Shown: positions 34,787 through 45,030, numbered from the stretch's first letter. The stretch is 64,000 nucleotides of DNA from a bacterium (GCA_029565685.1 JAKQNR010000020.1:62001-126000), one strand, 5' to 3'. Numbers and translations are program-made. The notes: generated from the sequence alone by a model not told the origin.

Positions 34787-36903
34787 GTGTACATCAGGTT
34801 TTTCTTTCTTTCCCTCTATCTTCCATGGTCGCTTGTTGCGCAGGATAAAACCTGCTTTCAGACGGCCGGACCCTGGCGGCCTGAGGTCGATTTTCACTCT
34901 GATGTGGCGATTGTCTACGGTGTGAACGCCTCTTTTGAGCAAAGGATGGCCGGTTGGCGACAGCATGGCTATGGTTTGCATTTCATGACCGGCGTGGCCT
35001 GGGGTAATTACGCAGATTATTTTCAGGGACGCTTTGACGGCCAAACCCATCTGCAAGACGGCCAGGTTGATCAACAGGGCGACATCATCTGGCATGACAA
35101 GGGGGTGGTGCCCTACATCGTACCCTCTTGGCTTATGTAGCCTATCTGAAGAGTTTGGTCAAAACAGCCATCGATGAGGGAGTGGATGCCGTTCATTTGG
35201 AGGAACCCGAGTTCTGGGCGCGTGCAGGCTACAGCGAAGCTTTTCAAAAAGAGTGGCAGGCGTATTACCATGAGCCCTGGCAAGCGCCTCACACCAGCGC
35301 GGACGCGGCCTGGCGTTCCTCCAAACTGAAGTATCATCTTTATCAGCGGGCCTTGAATGAAGTCTTTGCTTTCGTCAAGTCCTATGGCGCCGGCAAGGGC
35401 AAGAATATTGCCACCTACGTGCCCACCCATTCCCTGATTAATTATGCCAAATGGGGCATTATCAGCCCGGAGGCCAGTTTGGCCGGTCTGAGCAACATGG
35501 ATGGCTATATCGCACAGGTATGGACCGGCACGGCGCGCAGTCCGGTCTACTATGAAGGGGTCCGTGCTGAACGCACGTTTGAAACCGCATTTCTTGAGTA
35601 CGGCTCCATGACGGCCATGACGCAGCCCACCGGTCGTCGTGTGTATTTTCTGACCGATCCCATTGAGGATGATCCGGAACATACCTGGCAGGATTACAAA
35701 CACAACTATGAAAGCACTTTTACCGCGCAATTGCTCAATCCCACGGTCGCCCATTATGAGGTCATGCCCTGGCCTGATCGTATCTTTTTCGCTTCCTATC
35801 AGACAGCGGACGATACGGTGCGCACCGCCATACCCGCGGCGTATGCCACCCAGATCATGATCATGATCAATGCGCTCAATAGCATGCCTGTTTCAGAAGC
35901 ACAAATCGACGGCCATCAGCACATCGGCGTGTTGGTGTCCGATGCCATGATGTTTCAACGTTTTCCCGAATTCCCGGACTATAGCGATCCGGATTTGTCC
36001 GATTTTTTCGGCATGGCTCTGCCGCTGTTGAAACTGGGCGTTCCGGTCAAAATCGTGCAAATGGAAAACCTGCCTTTTGCGGAGACGCTGAAATCCGTTA
36101 AAGTGTTGTTGATGACCTACAGCAATATGAAGCCGCTTGATGTAAAATATCATTCGATTCTGACGGAATGGGTGAAGAACGGCGGCATCCTGATTTACCT
36201 GGGAAAAGATCAGGATCCCTTTCAACGGGTGCGCGAGTGGTGGAATCAGAACGATAACCATTTTGCCTCGCCGTCGGCGCACTTGTTCCAATCACTCGGT
36301 TTCCATTCTCACAGCGGTTCCGCTAAAATAGGCCGAGGGTTTGTCCGGGTGTTGCGCCAAGATCCCAAAGAACTGGCCATGCAGAAAGATAATGTGGTGC
36401 AGAGCCTGGTCAGCCGCGCCCTTGCAGAAATGAATTTGCCCCCTCTTCAGCTAAAGAACCGGCTGCATTTGCAGCGTGACGTCTATGATATCGTTGCAGT
36501 GATGAAAGAGAGCGTCTCTGACTCTGTCTATACGGTTCCGGGTCCAGTGATCGATTTGTATGACCCGCAATTGCCGGTTTTACTGCAAAAACGTGTCGCT
36601 CCGGGTGAGACGGCTTTGTTGTTCAATTTGACGCGGCATACCGCTACGGAACCCGCCGTGCTGGCGGCCGCTTCCCGCTGGTATCCTGAGCAACAGGATT
36701 CTCATCTATTCGAGTGCACGTTCAAAGGGCCAGCCAACATCAAAGGGGTCGCACGCCTGTATCTGCCGCATCGTCCGACAACCATCAGCCTGGTCAAAAC
36801 GACTGGTCCGGTTGATTTTAAACAGGAGTGGCATGATTCCAGCAGAACCTTACGGCTTTGGTATGATAATGAACCAGACGGCGTCCATTTGACCGTCGAT
36901 TAG
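34787..36903 (+). pseudogene. Secreted glycosidase-like protein, split by a frameshift
   Basis: A signal-peptide-bearing N-terminal part (GTG 34787, with AAAGGAGG five bases upstream) ends at a stop at 35138. The next frame starts within the same sequence and runs to 36903. Restoring one T in CTCTTGG near 35128 gives a continuous protein of about 705 residues reading IVPSLAYVAYLKSLVK. The rest looks like a barrel glycosidase with HLEEPEFWARAGYSEAF, where the Glu pair is a catalytic candidate, followed by a Rossmann-like flavodoxin/trimerisation-type domain (ILTEWVKNGGILIYLG) as in GH42-like enzymes, and a C-terminal beta domain. Either a recent pseudogene or a base lost in sequencing. Confidence 0.65.
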
Positions 36904-36908
36904 GCGGG

Positions 36909-37028
36909 ACAACGTCGAACTCGGTTTGTGGACATCGGCTGGGAGGCTTTGCGCAGTTGCGCTGTCCGGATTGCGGTGTAGAGAAAAAGAGCAGCAACTT
37001 ATTGAAAAGATATCGACCAACTATGATC
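36909..37028 (+). pseudogene. Possible IS91-type transposase zinc-finger remnant
   Basis: A short frame contains CGHRLGGFAQLRCPDCG, which resembles the N-terminal zinc finger of IS91-family transposases, where GFARVRCPDCG is usual. It is followed by a stop and no more of that family. The match is short and may be chance. Confidence 0.3.
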
Positions 37029-37162
37029 GCAAAGATACGGCGGCACTGCGAGTTTTAGAAAGGCCTGCCCTGAAGGGGTTAATATCGGAAATAACAATCA
37101 TCCTTTTAAAAAATAATTTCCAATTTTCGAGCAAAATGATAAAACTCTTTGTATTTTATAAC

Positions 37163-37870
37163 TGTAGTTTTACACTTATAAAATAAGGATTCGACAACAA
37201 TAAAAAGACCCGTACCTTTCATTAGCAGGTCACTTTGTTTTTACAACAAGTAATTGAAAGGGAAGAGCTATGAATAGTATACAACTTCTTGAGCTTTTTC
37301 ATAAGTTACTTTTTAAGTTAGAGCCGGTTTTCACCCGGCCTAGTTTCCAATATTTCCAAGCACTAATTCTTGGCATACTACTGGGCCGTCCGAAAAAAAC
37401 CGTTACGGCAGCTGTCAAGCCGCCAAGTTGCAGCAGCATTTTTCCAATGTCAATCGATTTGTCCGCGCATACGTTTGGAACCCAGCTTTAATTCACTTGG
37501 GCAAATGTTACAAACGCTTCGATGAATTCAATAAAAATTATACGGTAAAAAACGCCACGTTCGGGCTAAACGCGTGGCCGCACGATGGCTCTTGGAAAAT
37601 ATGTTCAAGGATCTCAAGGAACAATTAGGCTGGTCGCATTGGCAATGTCGCGTTGAAAAGGCCGTTTGTCGATCCGCTACGTTGACCTGTTCGACGGCCA
37701 CCCTGTCAACGCTATGGAGTCTTCAACAAGCGTCTCAACGCCAGCCGGAAGTCTGGGATCCCCTGCCATGGTACACGGCAAGACAAATTGTGCCTTCACC
37801 CGTTCTTCCAAAAATCGGAACGGCGATTTGTCTCTTTCACAAAAAGCATTAAAAACCTGCAAAACTACAG
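37163..37870 (+). mobile_element. Insertion-sequence remnant with both ends and an 8-bp target duplication
   Basis: The left end CTGTAGTTTTACA (37163-37175) and the right end TGCAAAACTACAG (37858-37870) are inverted repeats with one mismatch in 13. They are flanked by the direct repeat TTTTATAA at 37155-37162 and 37871-37878, the sign of transposition. The 708-base element is too short for a working copy: the transposase inside is in three frames and lacks its middle. The CTG-beginning ends and eight-base duplication are compatible with IS4-like elements, but the family is not certain. Confidence 0.8.
37270..37851 (+). pseudogene. Degenerate DDE-type transposase inside the insertion sequence
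   Basis: ATG 37270 starts a frame with FTRPSFQYFQALILGILLG and RPKKTVTAAV, typical of the start of DDE transposases. A second frame from about 37420 adds FSNVNRFVRAYVWNPALIHLG, and a third from about 37575 gives ENMFKDLKEQLGWSHWQ, resembling the C-terminal Glu-containing helix. Between the second and third pieces the catalytic core with its two Asp residues is gone. AAAGGGAAGAGCT precedes the ATG. Two frameshifts and an internal deletion make it inactive. Confidence 0.65.
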
Positions 37871-38063
37871 TTTTATAATTGATGCTGATAAAAAATTGTA
37901 GCAGAGAGTGAACGGCAGAGAATAACGTTGCCATCGATAACTCTGGCTAAGAACTAGATTCTCAGCGGTGTGTATCGATACCGATTATCAGCGGTTAATG
38001 ATTTCCATATTTTGAGCCCTGGCGAATGGCCCGCTTATCCGCCATCCCCATAGGAGGTGCATG

Positions 38064-40511
38064 ATGAAAATGTCTTTGCTGGTCTTTGGGGGTGTGTTTT
38101 TCCTTTCCACACTACTTGTTCCTTTCGCATCCACTCATCCGCAATCCTTTTTACAGCAGAATACGGATGTCCTTTATGCAGCAATGACCAATGACTATAA
38201 AATCAGCGACGATACCGTCGGCTATCAGCAGGACTATCCGGTCGTGGCCATGAATCGCTACGGCTGCGCCGTGATCTGCTGGCAGGATTACCGGGCCGGC
38301 GGTTTCAGACTTTACATGCAGCTGGTGGATGCAAAAGGAATTCCGGTCGGCAAGAACCTGCCGGTGTCCCCCAACCCGCAGCCCGGGTTCCAGGAAGCGG
38401 CGGACGTCGCCGTGGACGATCGCGGCCATTTTGTGGTGACCTGGATGGATGAGCGCGAGGGCAATATGAATATTTACGCACAAAGGTTCGCGGCCAACGG
38501 TGCACCCATCGGTTGGTGGTTCAAGGTGAATGAAGATGAATCCGCCAACAGTCAACGAGTCCCGGCCATAGCCATGAACGGTGCCGGCGATTTCGTCATC
38601 TGTTGGCACGACTGGACCAACAACATCTTTGCCCAACGGTACCGCTCCGACGGGTCGCCGCTGGGATCCAATTTTCAGGTTAACGGTCCCGCTACCAAGT
38701 ACTGCGATTTTCCGGATGTCGCGATGAAAGAGGATGGCTCCTTCCTTATCGCCTGGCAGGATGTACGGAACAACAACGTCTTTTCCCAAATTTACGCCCG
38801 CTGGTTTGACGCCGACGGCGCGGCAGTGGGCGATGATTTTTTGGTGAGCCTGGATTCGATCGAAAAGAGTCACCAATCGCCTGCCATTGCCTTGCATGAA
38901 AACGGCCGGTTGATGATTTGTTATATGATCTACTCGCTTCGCCGAACAGTCTATGCGCACATTTATAACCCGGACGGGTCGTCATCGATAGAATATTTCG
39001 TCATCCCCGAATCGGGCGCCTTGTCCGAGCACTGGGGGCCGGATGTGGCGACAACGATCAACGGCGGCTTTAGCGTCGTTTGGCATTCCGATCAAAACGG
39101 TACTTATGATATCTGGGGAAAAAACTTCAACGCCAGCGGTCTGCCCCTGGGAAACAGCACGGTTTTGAGCGATGTCCCTAAGGATCAACTGAACCCCAGA
39201 CTGGCGCTCGATGCGCGAGGCGCGGGCATAACCGTATGGCAGGATCTCCGCAACTCTAATTGGGATATCTATGGATTCGCACGGGGACCACTGGCGCCGC
39301 TGAATCCCACCGCCGGAACGGGATTTGCCGGTTTTATCCCTCTGTCCTGGGATCCTGTCTATGCGCATCCCAATATCGACGAGTATAAAATTTACCGCAG
39401 CACCACCGCCGGCGGACCTTACAAGGCACTGGCGAGCGTAAATCTGGCGCAGCGCGGCTTGCTCGGAAGACAAATGCGGGATTATATCGACAGCGACGTG
39501 ACTCCCGGAACCACCTATTATTATCGCATCAGCGCGGTGGTCGGCGGCGTTGAAGGGCCGCAATCCATTGAAGCGAGCGCCACGTCTGCCGACACCGGTT
39601 ACACCATCGTGTCATCTTTTTTTGCTCCCGGAACCGAGCCGACCATCGACGGTCAGATTGCCGCCGGCGAATGGGCGAACGCAACGGCCATGAATATCGC
39701 CAATCCGCACGCGTTATTGCCTATCACTCTCTATGTGGCCAATAACGACCGCTATCTCTATCTTGCCGTCGATGATCCGAATGATCCGATTATCGAACCG
39801 GGCAACCTGCTAGGCATCCTTTTCGACAAGGACAACAACCAGGAATGGGATGCCGCCAGTCTCAGCCGCGAGGGGCTGTTTGCGATCAACACCGCGACTG
39901 CTGTCTATATCGGCTATTGGGGCGCCTATCCCAACACTCTGGGTTTCGATGCGCCGGTGCCGGCTGTCGGCGTCAACCGGGCGATCACCGACGCCAGCGG
40001 TCATATCCAGTATGAAATCGCCTTCGACATGGTCGTCAGCCGCTTGTACCTGCAGCCGGGCGCGACCTTTGGCATGGCCATCATACTCGATGATCCGTCG
40101 AATTATTCTCCCTATCACTATGGCTATGCTGCGGAATGGCCGTTGGGCGCCCTCTGGGACTCGGCCCGGCCTCTGGGAAAATTGACGCTGGTGACCGCAA
40201 CGGGCGTCGCCGAGCCCGATCACGCGCCACCTCTAAATTTTGCGCTGCACCAGAATTATCCCAATCCGTTCAATCCAACGACCGTGATACGCTATACTCT
40301 GCCCGAAAAGTGCCGCGTTCAAGTGACTATTGCTGATCTTCAGGGTCGTGTCATTCGAACCCTCGTCAACGGCCATCAATCCGCCGGTGAACAATCCGCT
40401 GTCTGGGATGGCTTGGACGATAGCGGTGAACCGGCAGCCTCAGGCCTTTATGTGTATCGGTTGCAGGCGGGACAATTTGACAAGTCGCGGAAAATGCTGT
40501 TGCTCCATTGA
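38064..40511 (+). CDS. Large secreted surface protein with sorting C-terminal domain
   Basis: The 815-residue protein has a signal peptide, then about seven repeats with the pattern DVAVDDRGHFVVTWMD / AIAMNGAGDFVICWHD, suggesting a beta-propeller (residues about 45-410). A fibronectin type III domain follows (about 410-510, ending YYYRISAVVGG), then a region resembling family 9 carbohydrate-binding or DOMON modules (about 515-710). The end has NYPNPFNPTTVIRYTLP and closes with KMLLLH, the FlgD-like sorting domain. AGGAGG is six bases before ATG 38064; ATG 38061 is also possible. It is probably attached to or released from the outer surface; no enzymatic motif is seen. Confidence 0.8.
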   Translation: MKMSLLVFGGVFFLSTLLVPFASTHPQSFLQQNTDVLYAAMTNDYKISDDTVGYQQDYPVVAMNRYGCAVICWQDYRAGGFRLYMQLVDAKGIPVGKNLPVSPNPQPGFQEAADVAVDDRGHFVVTWMDEREGNMNIYAQRFAANGAPIGWWFKVNEDESANSQRVPAIAMNGAGDFVICWHDWTNNIFAQRYRSDGSPLGSNFQVNGPATKYCDFPDVAMKEDGSFLIAWQDVRNNNVFSQIYARWFDADGAAVGDDFLVSLDSIEKSHQSPAIALHENGRLMICYMIYSLRRTVYAHIYNPDGSSSIEYFVIPESGALSEHWGPDVATTINGGFSVVWHSDQNGTYDIWGKNFNASGLPLGNSTVLSDVPKDQLNPRLALDARGAGITVWQDLRNSNWDIYGFARGPLAPLNPTAGTGFAGFIPLSWDPVYAHPNIDEYKIYRSTTAGGPYKALASVNLAQRGLLGRQMRDYIDSDVTPGTTYYYRISAVVGGVEGPQSIEASATSADTGYTIVSSFFAPGTEPTIDGQIAAGEWANATAMNIANPHALLPITLYVANNDRYLYLAVDDPNDPIIEPGNLLGILFDKDNNQEWDAASLSREGLFAINTATAVYIGYWGAYPNTLGFDAPVPAVGVNRAITDASGHIQYEIAFDMVVSRLYLQPGATFGMAIILDDPSNYSPYHYGYAAEWPLGALWDSARPLGKLTLVTATGVAEPDHAPPLNFALHQNYPNPFNPTTVIRYTLPEKCRVQVTIADLQGRVIRTLVNGHQSAGEQSAVWDGLDDSGEPAASGLYVYRLQAGQFDKSRKMLLLH

Positions 40512-40820
40512 TCCGGATCAATCTGTTTTGTGTCCGTTGTTTGGCGTTCGATTAATAGGGCTATGCAGAGAGCTAGTATCCTCGGCGGCTGTTTCAAAAT
40601 TGCTCAGGGAACCCAGCGGCGAAAAGAATCCCTGCGGATTCCTAGAGCTCCGGCGCTTAAGATATATGGCATGATCAGCAGGGCAGACGACTTTCGCAAC
40701 TCTTTTCCAGCCCGAGGGACTGCATCCTCAGCCAGGCGATTGCATGGCCGGTGTTGAACTGCAAAAAAAAAGCCGTCTCGAATTCGAGACGGCTTTTCTG
40801 CAGGGATTGCTGGAATGGAA
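40512..40820. other. Intergenic region between convergent genes
   Basis: About 310 bases between the surface protein and the barrel gene. The only clear element is the terminator at 40768-40797. The open frame spanning 40530-40757 has no ribosome site or recognisable pattern. Confidence 0.5.
40768..40797 (-). terminator. Bidirectional intrinsic terminator
   Basis: A perfect stem GCCGTCTCG-aatt-CGAGACGGC is flanked by an A-run on the left and TTTT on the right. Read on the minus strand, it ends the outer-membrane barrel gene with eight or more T residues; on the plus strand it can end the surface-protein transcript. Confidence 0.88.
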
Positions 40821-41525
40821 CTAGAAATGGATGTTCAGGGTGATGCCCCAGTTGGAGACGCCCATCACCGTCGTGGAGCCGCCTTTCCAGTCATCAGAAT
40901 CGTCTCCGACGGTGTATTCGCCGCTTGACGAAAAAGAGGCATAGCCGATTTTGTATTCCATGTCAAAGCTGACGTTCTTCCACGGATAGAACTGCGCACC
41001 GATCAGACCGGCCACACCGATGCCGTTGTAGGAGGTGGTGCTTTCGGTCTCAGCGTCTTTGTCTTCCGCCGTGGCGCTCAGGGTGCCGTAATAGAATTCA
41101 CCGCCGGTGTAGATGGACACCGCTGTGGCCGTGGCGATATGATACTGCAGGCCGGCTGAGATCGCCATCATCGCGTTGGTGTCGGTCACATCGCCGTCCT
41201 CATCTTCGGCGTTTTTAACATTGGCATAGCCGATGCCGAAACGAAGGGCGGTGTAATCGTTCATATAGTATAATCCGCCCACGCCGGGAGAATAGAGGAT
41301 GGAGCTGTTCAAGTCCGGATGCCCTTGGAGTCCCGCCAGATCCCCATCTCCGCCATCGCCGCCAAAGACGCTGCCTAGGCCGCTCAACAACAGCCCACTG
41401 ATGCCGTTAAAGCTGAACAGCAATGATCTGTCGCCTTTTTTGCATTTAGGACGAATGTCGTCCGCCGCCTGAACCAGAGAGGCTGCCAAAACGATGATGA
41501 ACAGTACCAATAGAACCTTTTTCAT
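40821..41525 (-). CDS. Outer-membrane beta-barrel protein
   Basis: The 234-residue protein starts at ATG 41525 (AGGAGG nine bases upstream), has a signal peptide ending VQAADD, and then alternating hydrophobic/polar strands with a final strand ending in aromatic Phe (WGITLNIHF), as needed for barrel assembly. A loop rich in Gly and Asp (FGGDGGDGDLAG) may bind calcium. It resembles small OmpW/OmpA-type porin barrels of about eight strands. Function is not specified by sequence. An upstream in-frame ATG at 41606 precedes a non-signal, Lys-rich stretch and is rejected. Confidence 0.78.
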   Translation of the reverse strand: MKKVLLVLFIIVLAASLVQAADDIRPKCKKGDRSLLFSFNGISGLLLSGLGSVFGGDGGDGDLAGLQGHPDLNSSILYSPGVGGLYYMNDYTALRFGIGYANVKNAEDEDGDVTDTNAMMAISAGLQYHIATATAVSIYTGGEFYYGTLSATAEDKDAETESTTSYNGIGVAGLIGAQFYPWKNVSFDMEYKIGYASFSSSGEYTVGDDSDDWKGGSTTVMGVSNWGITLNIHF

Positions 41526-42159
41526 AGTGTCCTCCTTGAGATTGGATTTCTTTTCGGGCTTTTTTTTACTAGAACTGGTTACCTTAGGCGGCGATGAACC
41601 CTTCAACCCCTCTGGGGGTTGCGAATACTGAACTACTTCAGAAAGGTTGGATTCAGCTCTCTTTGCTCCCCGCCCATTTTTGTGCTGTTTTTTTTCCTCC
41701 TTTAAGCTGATGACAGTCGAAATACTGGTTGGCTTATCCGGTTATGCCGAAGGCGTTCCGCGGCAGATCCCGTTGCTTTAGGAAACGGGTTGGGATGACG
41801 GCATCGGCAAACTATACTCCTCTGCGCTGGTAGAATGGGACCATTCCACCGGTTTACAGCGTGCTGCCAAATGAATGATGAAAGATAATAAGGAAGGAGG
41901 TACATGAATAATCTGGAGCGTGCGCCAACCAGGCTGCCGGATTCAGTGATGCGCGAAAAAATGATGATCTGCTCAGGGAGCTCATCTTCCCGCATGCAGC
42001 CACACAGGGAATTGTCCGGCGTCCTTTGATAAAGGTTGCCGGAACATGATGGGCGCTCTCTTCACTTCCGCCCTCTCTTCCACCCTGCTACAAAATAGAC
42101 AATCGACATCTGAAAATCAAGATAAAAGTGCACAATCGCAATTACGCTGCCCGCCGCGG
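41526..42159. other. Intergenic region
   Basis: About 630 bases without a supported gene. Short frames such as 41702-41995 on the minus strand have no recognisable features. The T-rich part near 41560-41700 lies just upstream of the barrel gene and may hold its promoter. Confidence 0.4.
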
Positions 42160-43068
42160 TCAATTTCGACCGAGTCGTCCGGCCTTGAAATCCTCTATTG
42201 CTTTATGGATGGCCGGGATAGCCGCCTGTCCGGCCTTGATGCCGGCCAGCATGAGTTCTTTTTTCTTGGAAAAATCCATGGTGCCGACGTTGCCCACTTC
42301 CGGCTCGATCAGAACATCGGCGTCTTTATTTTTATATTTGTCGATCTGATGGCCCATGATGTCGATGGCCTGAAGCGTGATCTGGACGATATTGCCGGTC
42401 TCGTAATTGGTGATGCTCTTGCCGATGTTCACTACGATAACGATATCCGCGCCTTTTTGCCTTGCGGTCTCGGGCGACACGCTGCCGATCACTCCGCCAT
42501 CCACTATGATCCGTTCTTTGATATTCAAAGGGGTGAAGACGCCGGGGATGGATGTGGAGGCGCGCACGGCGATTTCCGCAGGGCCTTTGTCGAAAACCAC
42601 CGGTTCGCCGGTGTTGAGGTCGCAAGCGACGGCGTAGAACGGGATCTTCATGTCCTCTATATTTCTGGCTTTAACGTGCTTGACGACGAATTTTTCCAAC
42701 TTGTCGCCTTTGATCGGACCGGTACGGGAAGAAAGCAGGGAGAAATCAAAGATATCGTCTTTCTCCAGCTCAAAGGCCATCCACTCCAGCTCAAAACTAT
42801 TGGGGTTGGCGGCATAGATCGCGCCGATCAGGCTGCCGACCGAAGTGCCGACGATCAGGTCGATCGGAATCTTTTCCTGTTCCAAGGCCCTGAGCACGCC
42901 GACATGGGCAAAACCTCGTGAGGCGCCGCCGCCCAGAACCAGCCCTATTTTAGGCTGCCTGAGACTTGCCGGCAGGATCTGCTTCTTGGCAGCGCCGCAG
43001 CCCTGTAGGAACAGAATGGCTGTCAGAAAAACCACAGAAATCGGTTTGATGATCTTCGCTGGGTGCAT
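42160..43068 (-). CDS. Patatin-like phospholipase, lipoprotein
   Basis: The 302-residue protein has a lipobox LFLQGC (Cys24), an oxyanion loop GGGASRG (46-52), the nucleophile GTSVG with Ser76, and the Asp of DGG (190-192). This Ser-Asp dyad is diagnostic for patatin-like lipases of the RssA/YchK type, which hydrolyse acyl esters. The signal suggests it works in the periplasm or on the outer membrane. ATG at 43068 has AGGA seven bases upstream. It stands alone; the region downstream holds no operon partner. Confidence 0.88.
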   Translation of the reverse strand: MHPAKIIKPISVVFLTAILFLQGCGAAKKQILPASLRQPKIGLVLGGGASRGFAHVGVLRALEQEKIPIDLIVGTSVGSLIGAIYAANPNSFELEWMAFELEKDDIFDFSLLSSRTGPIKGDKLEKFVVKHVKARNIEDMKIPFYAVACDLNTGEPVVFDKGPAEIAVRASTSIPGVFTPLNIKERIIVDGGVIGSVSPETARQKGADIVIVVNIGKSITNYETGNIVQITLQAIDIMGHQIDKYKNKDADVLIEPEVGNVGTMDFSKKKELMLAGIKAGQAAIPAIHKAIEDFKAGRLGRN

Positions 43069-43313
43069 GACCAATTCCTATTATATAGATCAGGCGATCA
43101 TTTCAGCGTCAAAGTAGGCGTTCAAATTGAAAAATTCAAGCATAAAAAAAAACGATCACATCGAACTCAGGGGCAGCACGGTTTGCTTAACCCGCGCTGA
43201 GGGCCATGCCCATCCGTCTGCTATGCTTTTCTGCGATCCTAGCGGTAAAAGCGTAAAATGGTCGTGTGTGCGGTCGTCGTCTGCGTCCATGGGCTTGATA
43301 AAAAGGCGTGCCC

Positions 43314-44435
43314 TTAATAGCTTCTAATCAGATGGCCGGCCTTATGATCGATGGAGGTGTTGTCCAGCAAATTGGGTCCAAGGATGATGGGTTTGTTCTC
43401 GCCGCTGAGGTCGTTGATTTCGATCATGATATTTTCCAGCACATTGGCGCTGATAAGCGCATCCCCGCCGCTGACCGTCAGACGGGTGAGCGGCGCGGAG
43501 TTGGTGGATTGAAGGCAGTTGCCGGTGATCACTGTGTGCGAACCGCGTGCATCGATGGCCTGAGCGCAGACGCCTGCGGAATCCACGATCACAAGGTTGT
43601 TGGCGATCACATGGCGTTGCGAACCCTTCCAGGAGCGAAAGGCGATGTCAAGCCGGCCGCCCGGTTTGATGTGCACGATATTATCGTTCATAAGGATGGA
43701 ATCGGCGCAGTCGCTGCCGATGGCAACGTGGGTTGGGCCGGTGATTTCGATCAGGTTGCCGCGGATCTCTCCCGGCCCGGTCAATATTTCCACCACATCC
43801 GACCCCGCATTTCCCAGCGTGTTGCCGAAGACCTTCATGTTCGGTCCTTCGAGCATGATGCCCAGCCGATGGGCGTTGCGGACCGTGGCGTTCTCGACCG
43901 TGATGTCATGAGTCGGCGATTCTCCGGATTCCCCTGGCCACCCGCAGAACGCCTTGATGCCGCAGAACTCGAAACGGTCGTGAGATATTTTCGGATCGCC
44001 TTTGCCCTCTGCGTTGTGCTCGCGGTTGGCGTCTACCTGGAGATCGCGGATGGTGATGCAGCCTACATCGCGGCCGAGGATGCGAATGACGTTGGTGTTC
44101 TGATGCGGCGCCAATACCAGCCGCGTAGCCGCGCCGGCCCCGGCCAGGATCACATGGCTTCTTTGGATCAGGATGCCTCCCAGGGTTCCCTGCACTTTGC
44201 GAATGTCATACGTGCCTTCCATGAGGAACACCAGGCCTCCTGCCGGCGGCAGGCTCGTCAGAGCGGCGTTGATCTCCTCCTGATCCCCTTCGCCGTCACA
44301 GACATAGTCTGCCGTCGATCGGGCGGAGGGCGAAGAGTTGTGCGCCGCCACAGTGACCGTGGCCATGGGCTGAGCGGCCACAGCGTCAGCGGAACCTGCA
44401 ACCAGAGCAAAGAGGGAAAACAGTACAACAACCAT
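43314..44435 (-). CDS. Secreted right-handed beta-helix protein
   Basis: The 373-residue protein has a signal peptide (LFSLFALVAGSADAVA) and a parallel beta-helix of the pectate-lyase/polysaccharide-binding type. The start ADYVCDGEGDQEEINAAL is the usual first helix of such proteins, and repeated units such as NVIRILGRDVGCITIRDLQVD follow. Enzymes of this fold include pectate lyases and polysaccharide epimerases; I cannot identify an active site. ATG at 44435 has AGGAGC upstream. It lies downstream of the broken GH43-like gene on the same strand, possibly in a polysaccharide-handling group. Confidence 0.75.
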   Translation of the reverse strand: MVVVLFSLFALVAGSADAVAAQPMATVTVAAHNSSPSARSTADYVCDGEGDQEEINAALTSLPPAGGLVFLMEGTYDIRKVQGTLGGILIQRSHVILAGAGAATRLVLAPHQNTNVIRILGRDVGCITIRDLQVDANREHNAEGKGDPKISHDRFEFCGIKAFCGWPGESGESPTHDITVENATVRNAHRLGIMLEGPNMKVFGNTLGNAGSDVVEILTGPGEIRGNLIEITGPTHVAIGSDCADSILMNDNIVHIKPGGRLDIAFRSWKGSQRHVIANNLVIVDSAGVCAQAIDARGSHTVITGNCLQSTNSAPLTRLTVSGGDALISANVLENIMIEINDLSGENKPIILGPNLLDNTSIDHKAGHLIRSY

Positions 44436-44479
44436 ACGAAGCTCCTTTTTTCAGAATCGTGTTTTCGCAACCGTCAGGA

Positions 44480-45030
44480 TCATCGTTCAAATGTCACGTC
44501 ATGTCTTTTCACATCCGTGCCATTGTCGCAGCCGAGCACGCTGAAATGATCCTCGACCACATTGTGCGGCCTGCTGGCGGCGGTGGACGCAACGGTAAAA
44601 TAGTGGCGGTGGAACTCATCCCCATTGCCGGCCGGTTCAAGGGGATCACTCCAGTGGATCAGGTCATGGCTGGTCCGCAGCTCCAGGGTCCTGCGCCGGT
44701 TTTAAAATTGGTTTTGATTGGATAGGCCTCTTTTAGGTCGTCCAGGCGACTGCCTTTGAACATAACGATGTGTCCCAAGTGGGTGTGCCCGCTCATAGCC
44801 CAGAGTGTACCATCCTTATCGCGATACATCGGCGAAGAACCATCCTGATAGATGCCGTTGGCATTGATAAAAGGGGTGGCTTTTTCTTCGCTGACGGTCC
44901 ATTTTGCCTTGGCCAGCAGGTTTACGCTGTCCTGATCGAGGATCTGACCGCCAGGAGTGGCGGAGTCGGGTCTGGATTTTTCGTAGCTTATCAATAGAAC
45001 CATCAGCAGCAACGCGGCAAAAGCTTTCAT
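44480..45030 (-). pseudogene. GH43-like five-bladed propeller fragment, frameshifted
   Basis: From ATG 45030 (preceded by GGAGGAC) a secreted protein of 123 residues is read, with YQDGSSPMYRDKDGTLWAMSGHTHLG, a blade of the kind seen in GH43/GH32 families. The frame closes just after KTNF. Adding one A in the A-run near 44703 continues the protein as RRRTLELRTSHDLIHWSDPL to a stop at 44480, giving about 183 residues, another blade. SHDLIHWS is the typical blade motif of these sugar hydrolases. Only two or so of five blades are present, so the gene is short as well as shifted; it may be a fragment or a small sugar-binding protein. Confidence 0.55.

Larger units (their letters stand above)
37155..37878. 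repeat. 8-bp target-site duplication around the insertion sequence
   Basis: TTTTATAA is repeated directly at 37155-37162 and 37871-37878, just outside the terminal inverted repeats. The host sequence before insertion would read TGTATTTTATAATTGATG. Confidence 0.75.

Noticed and set aside
43308-44549. 413-codon open frame on the plus strand
   Set aside because: Antisense to the beta-helix protein, which has a signal peptide, a ribosome site and the expected repeats on the minus strand.
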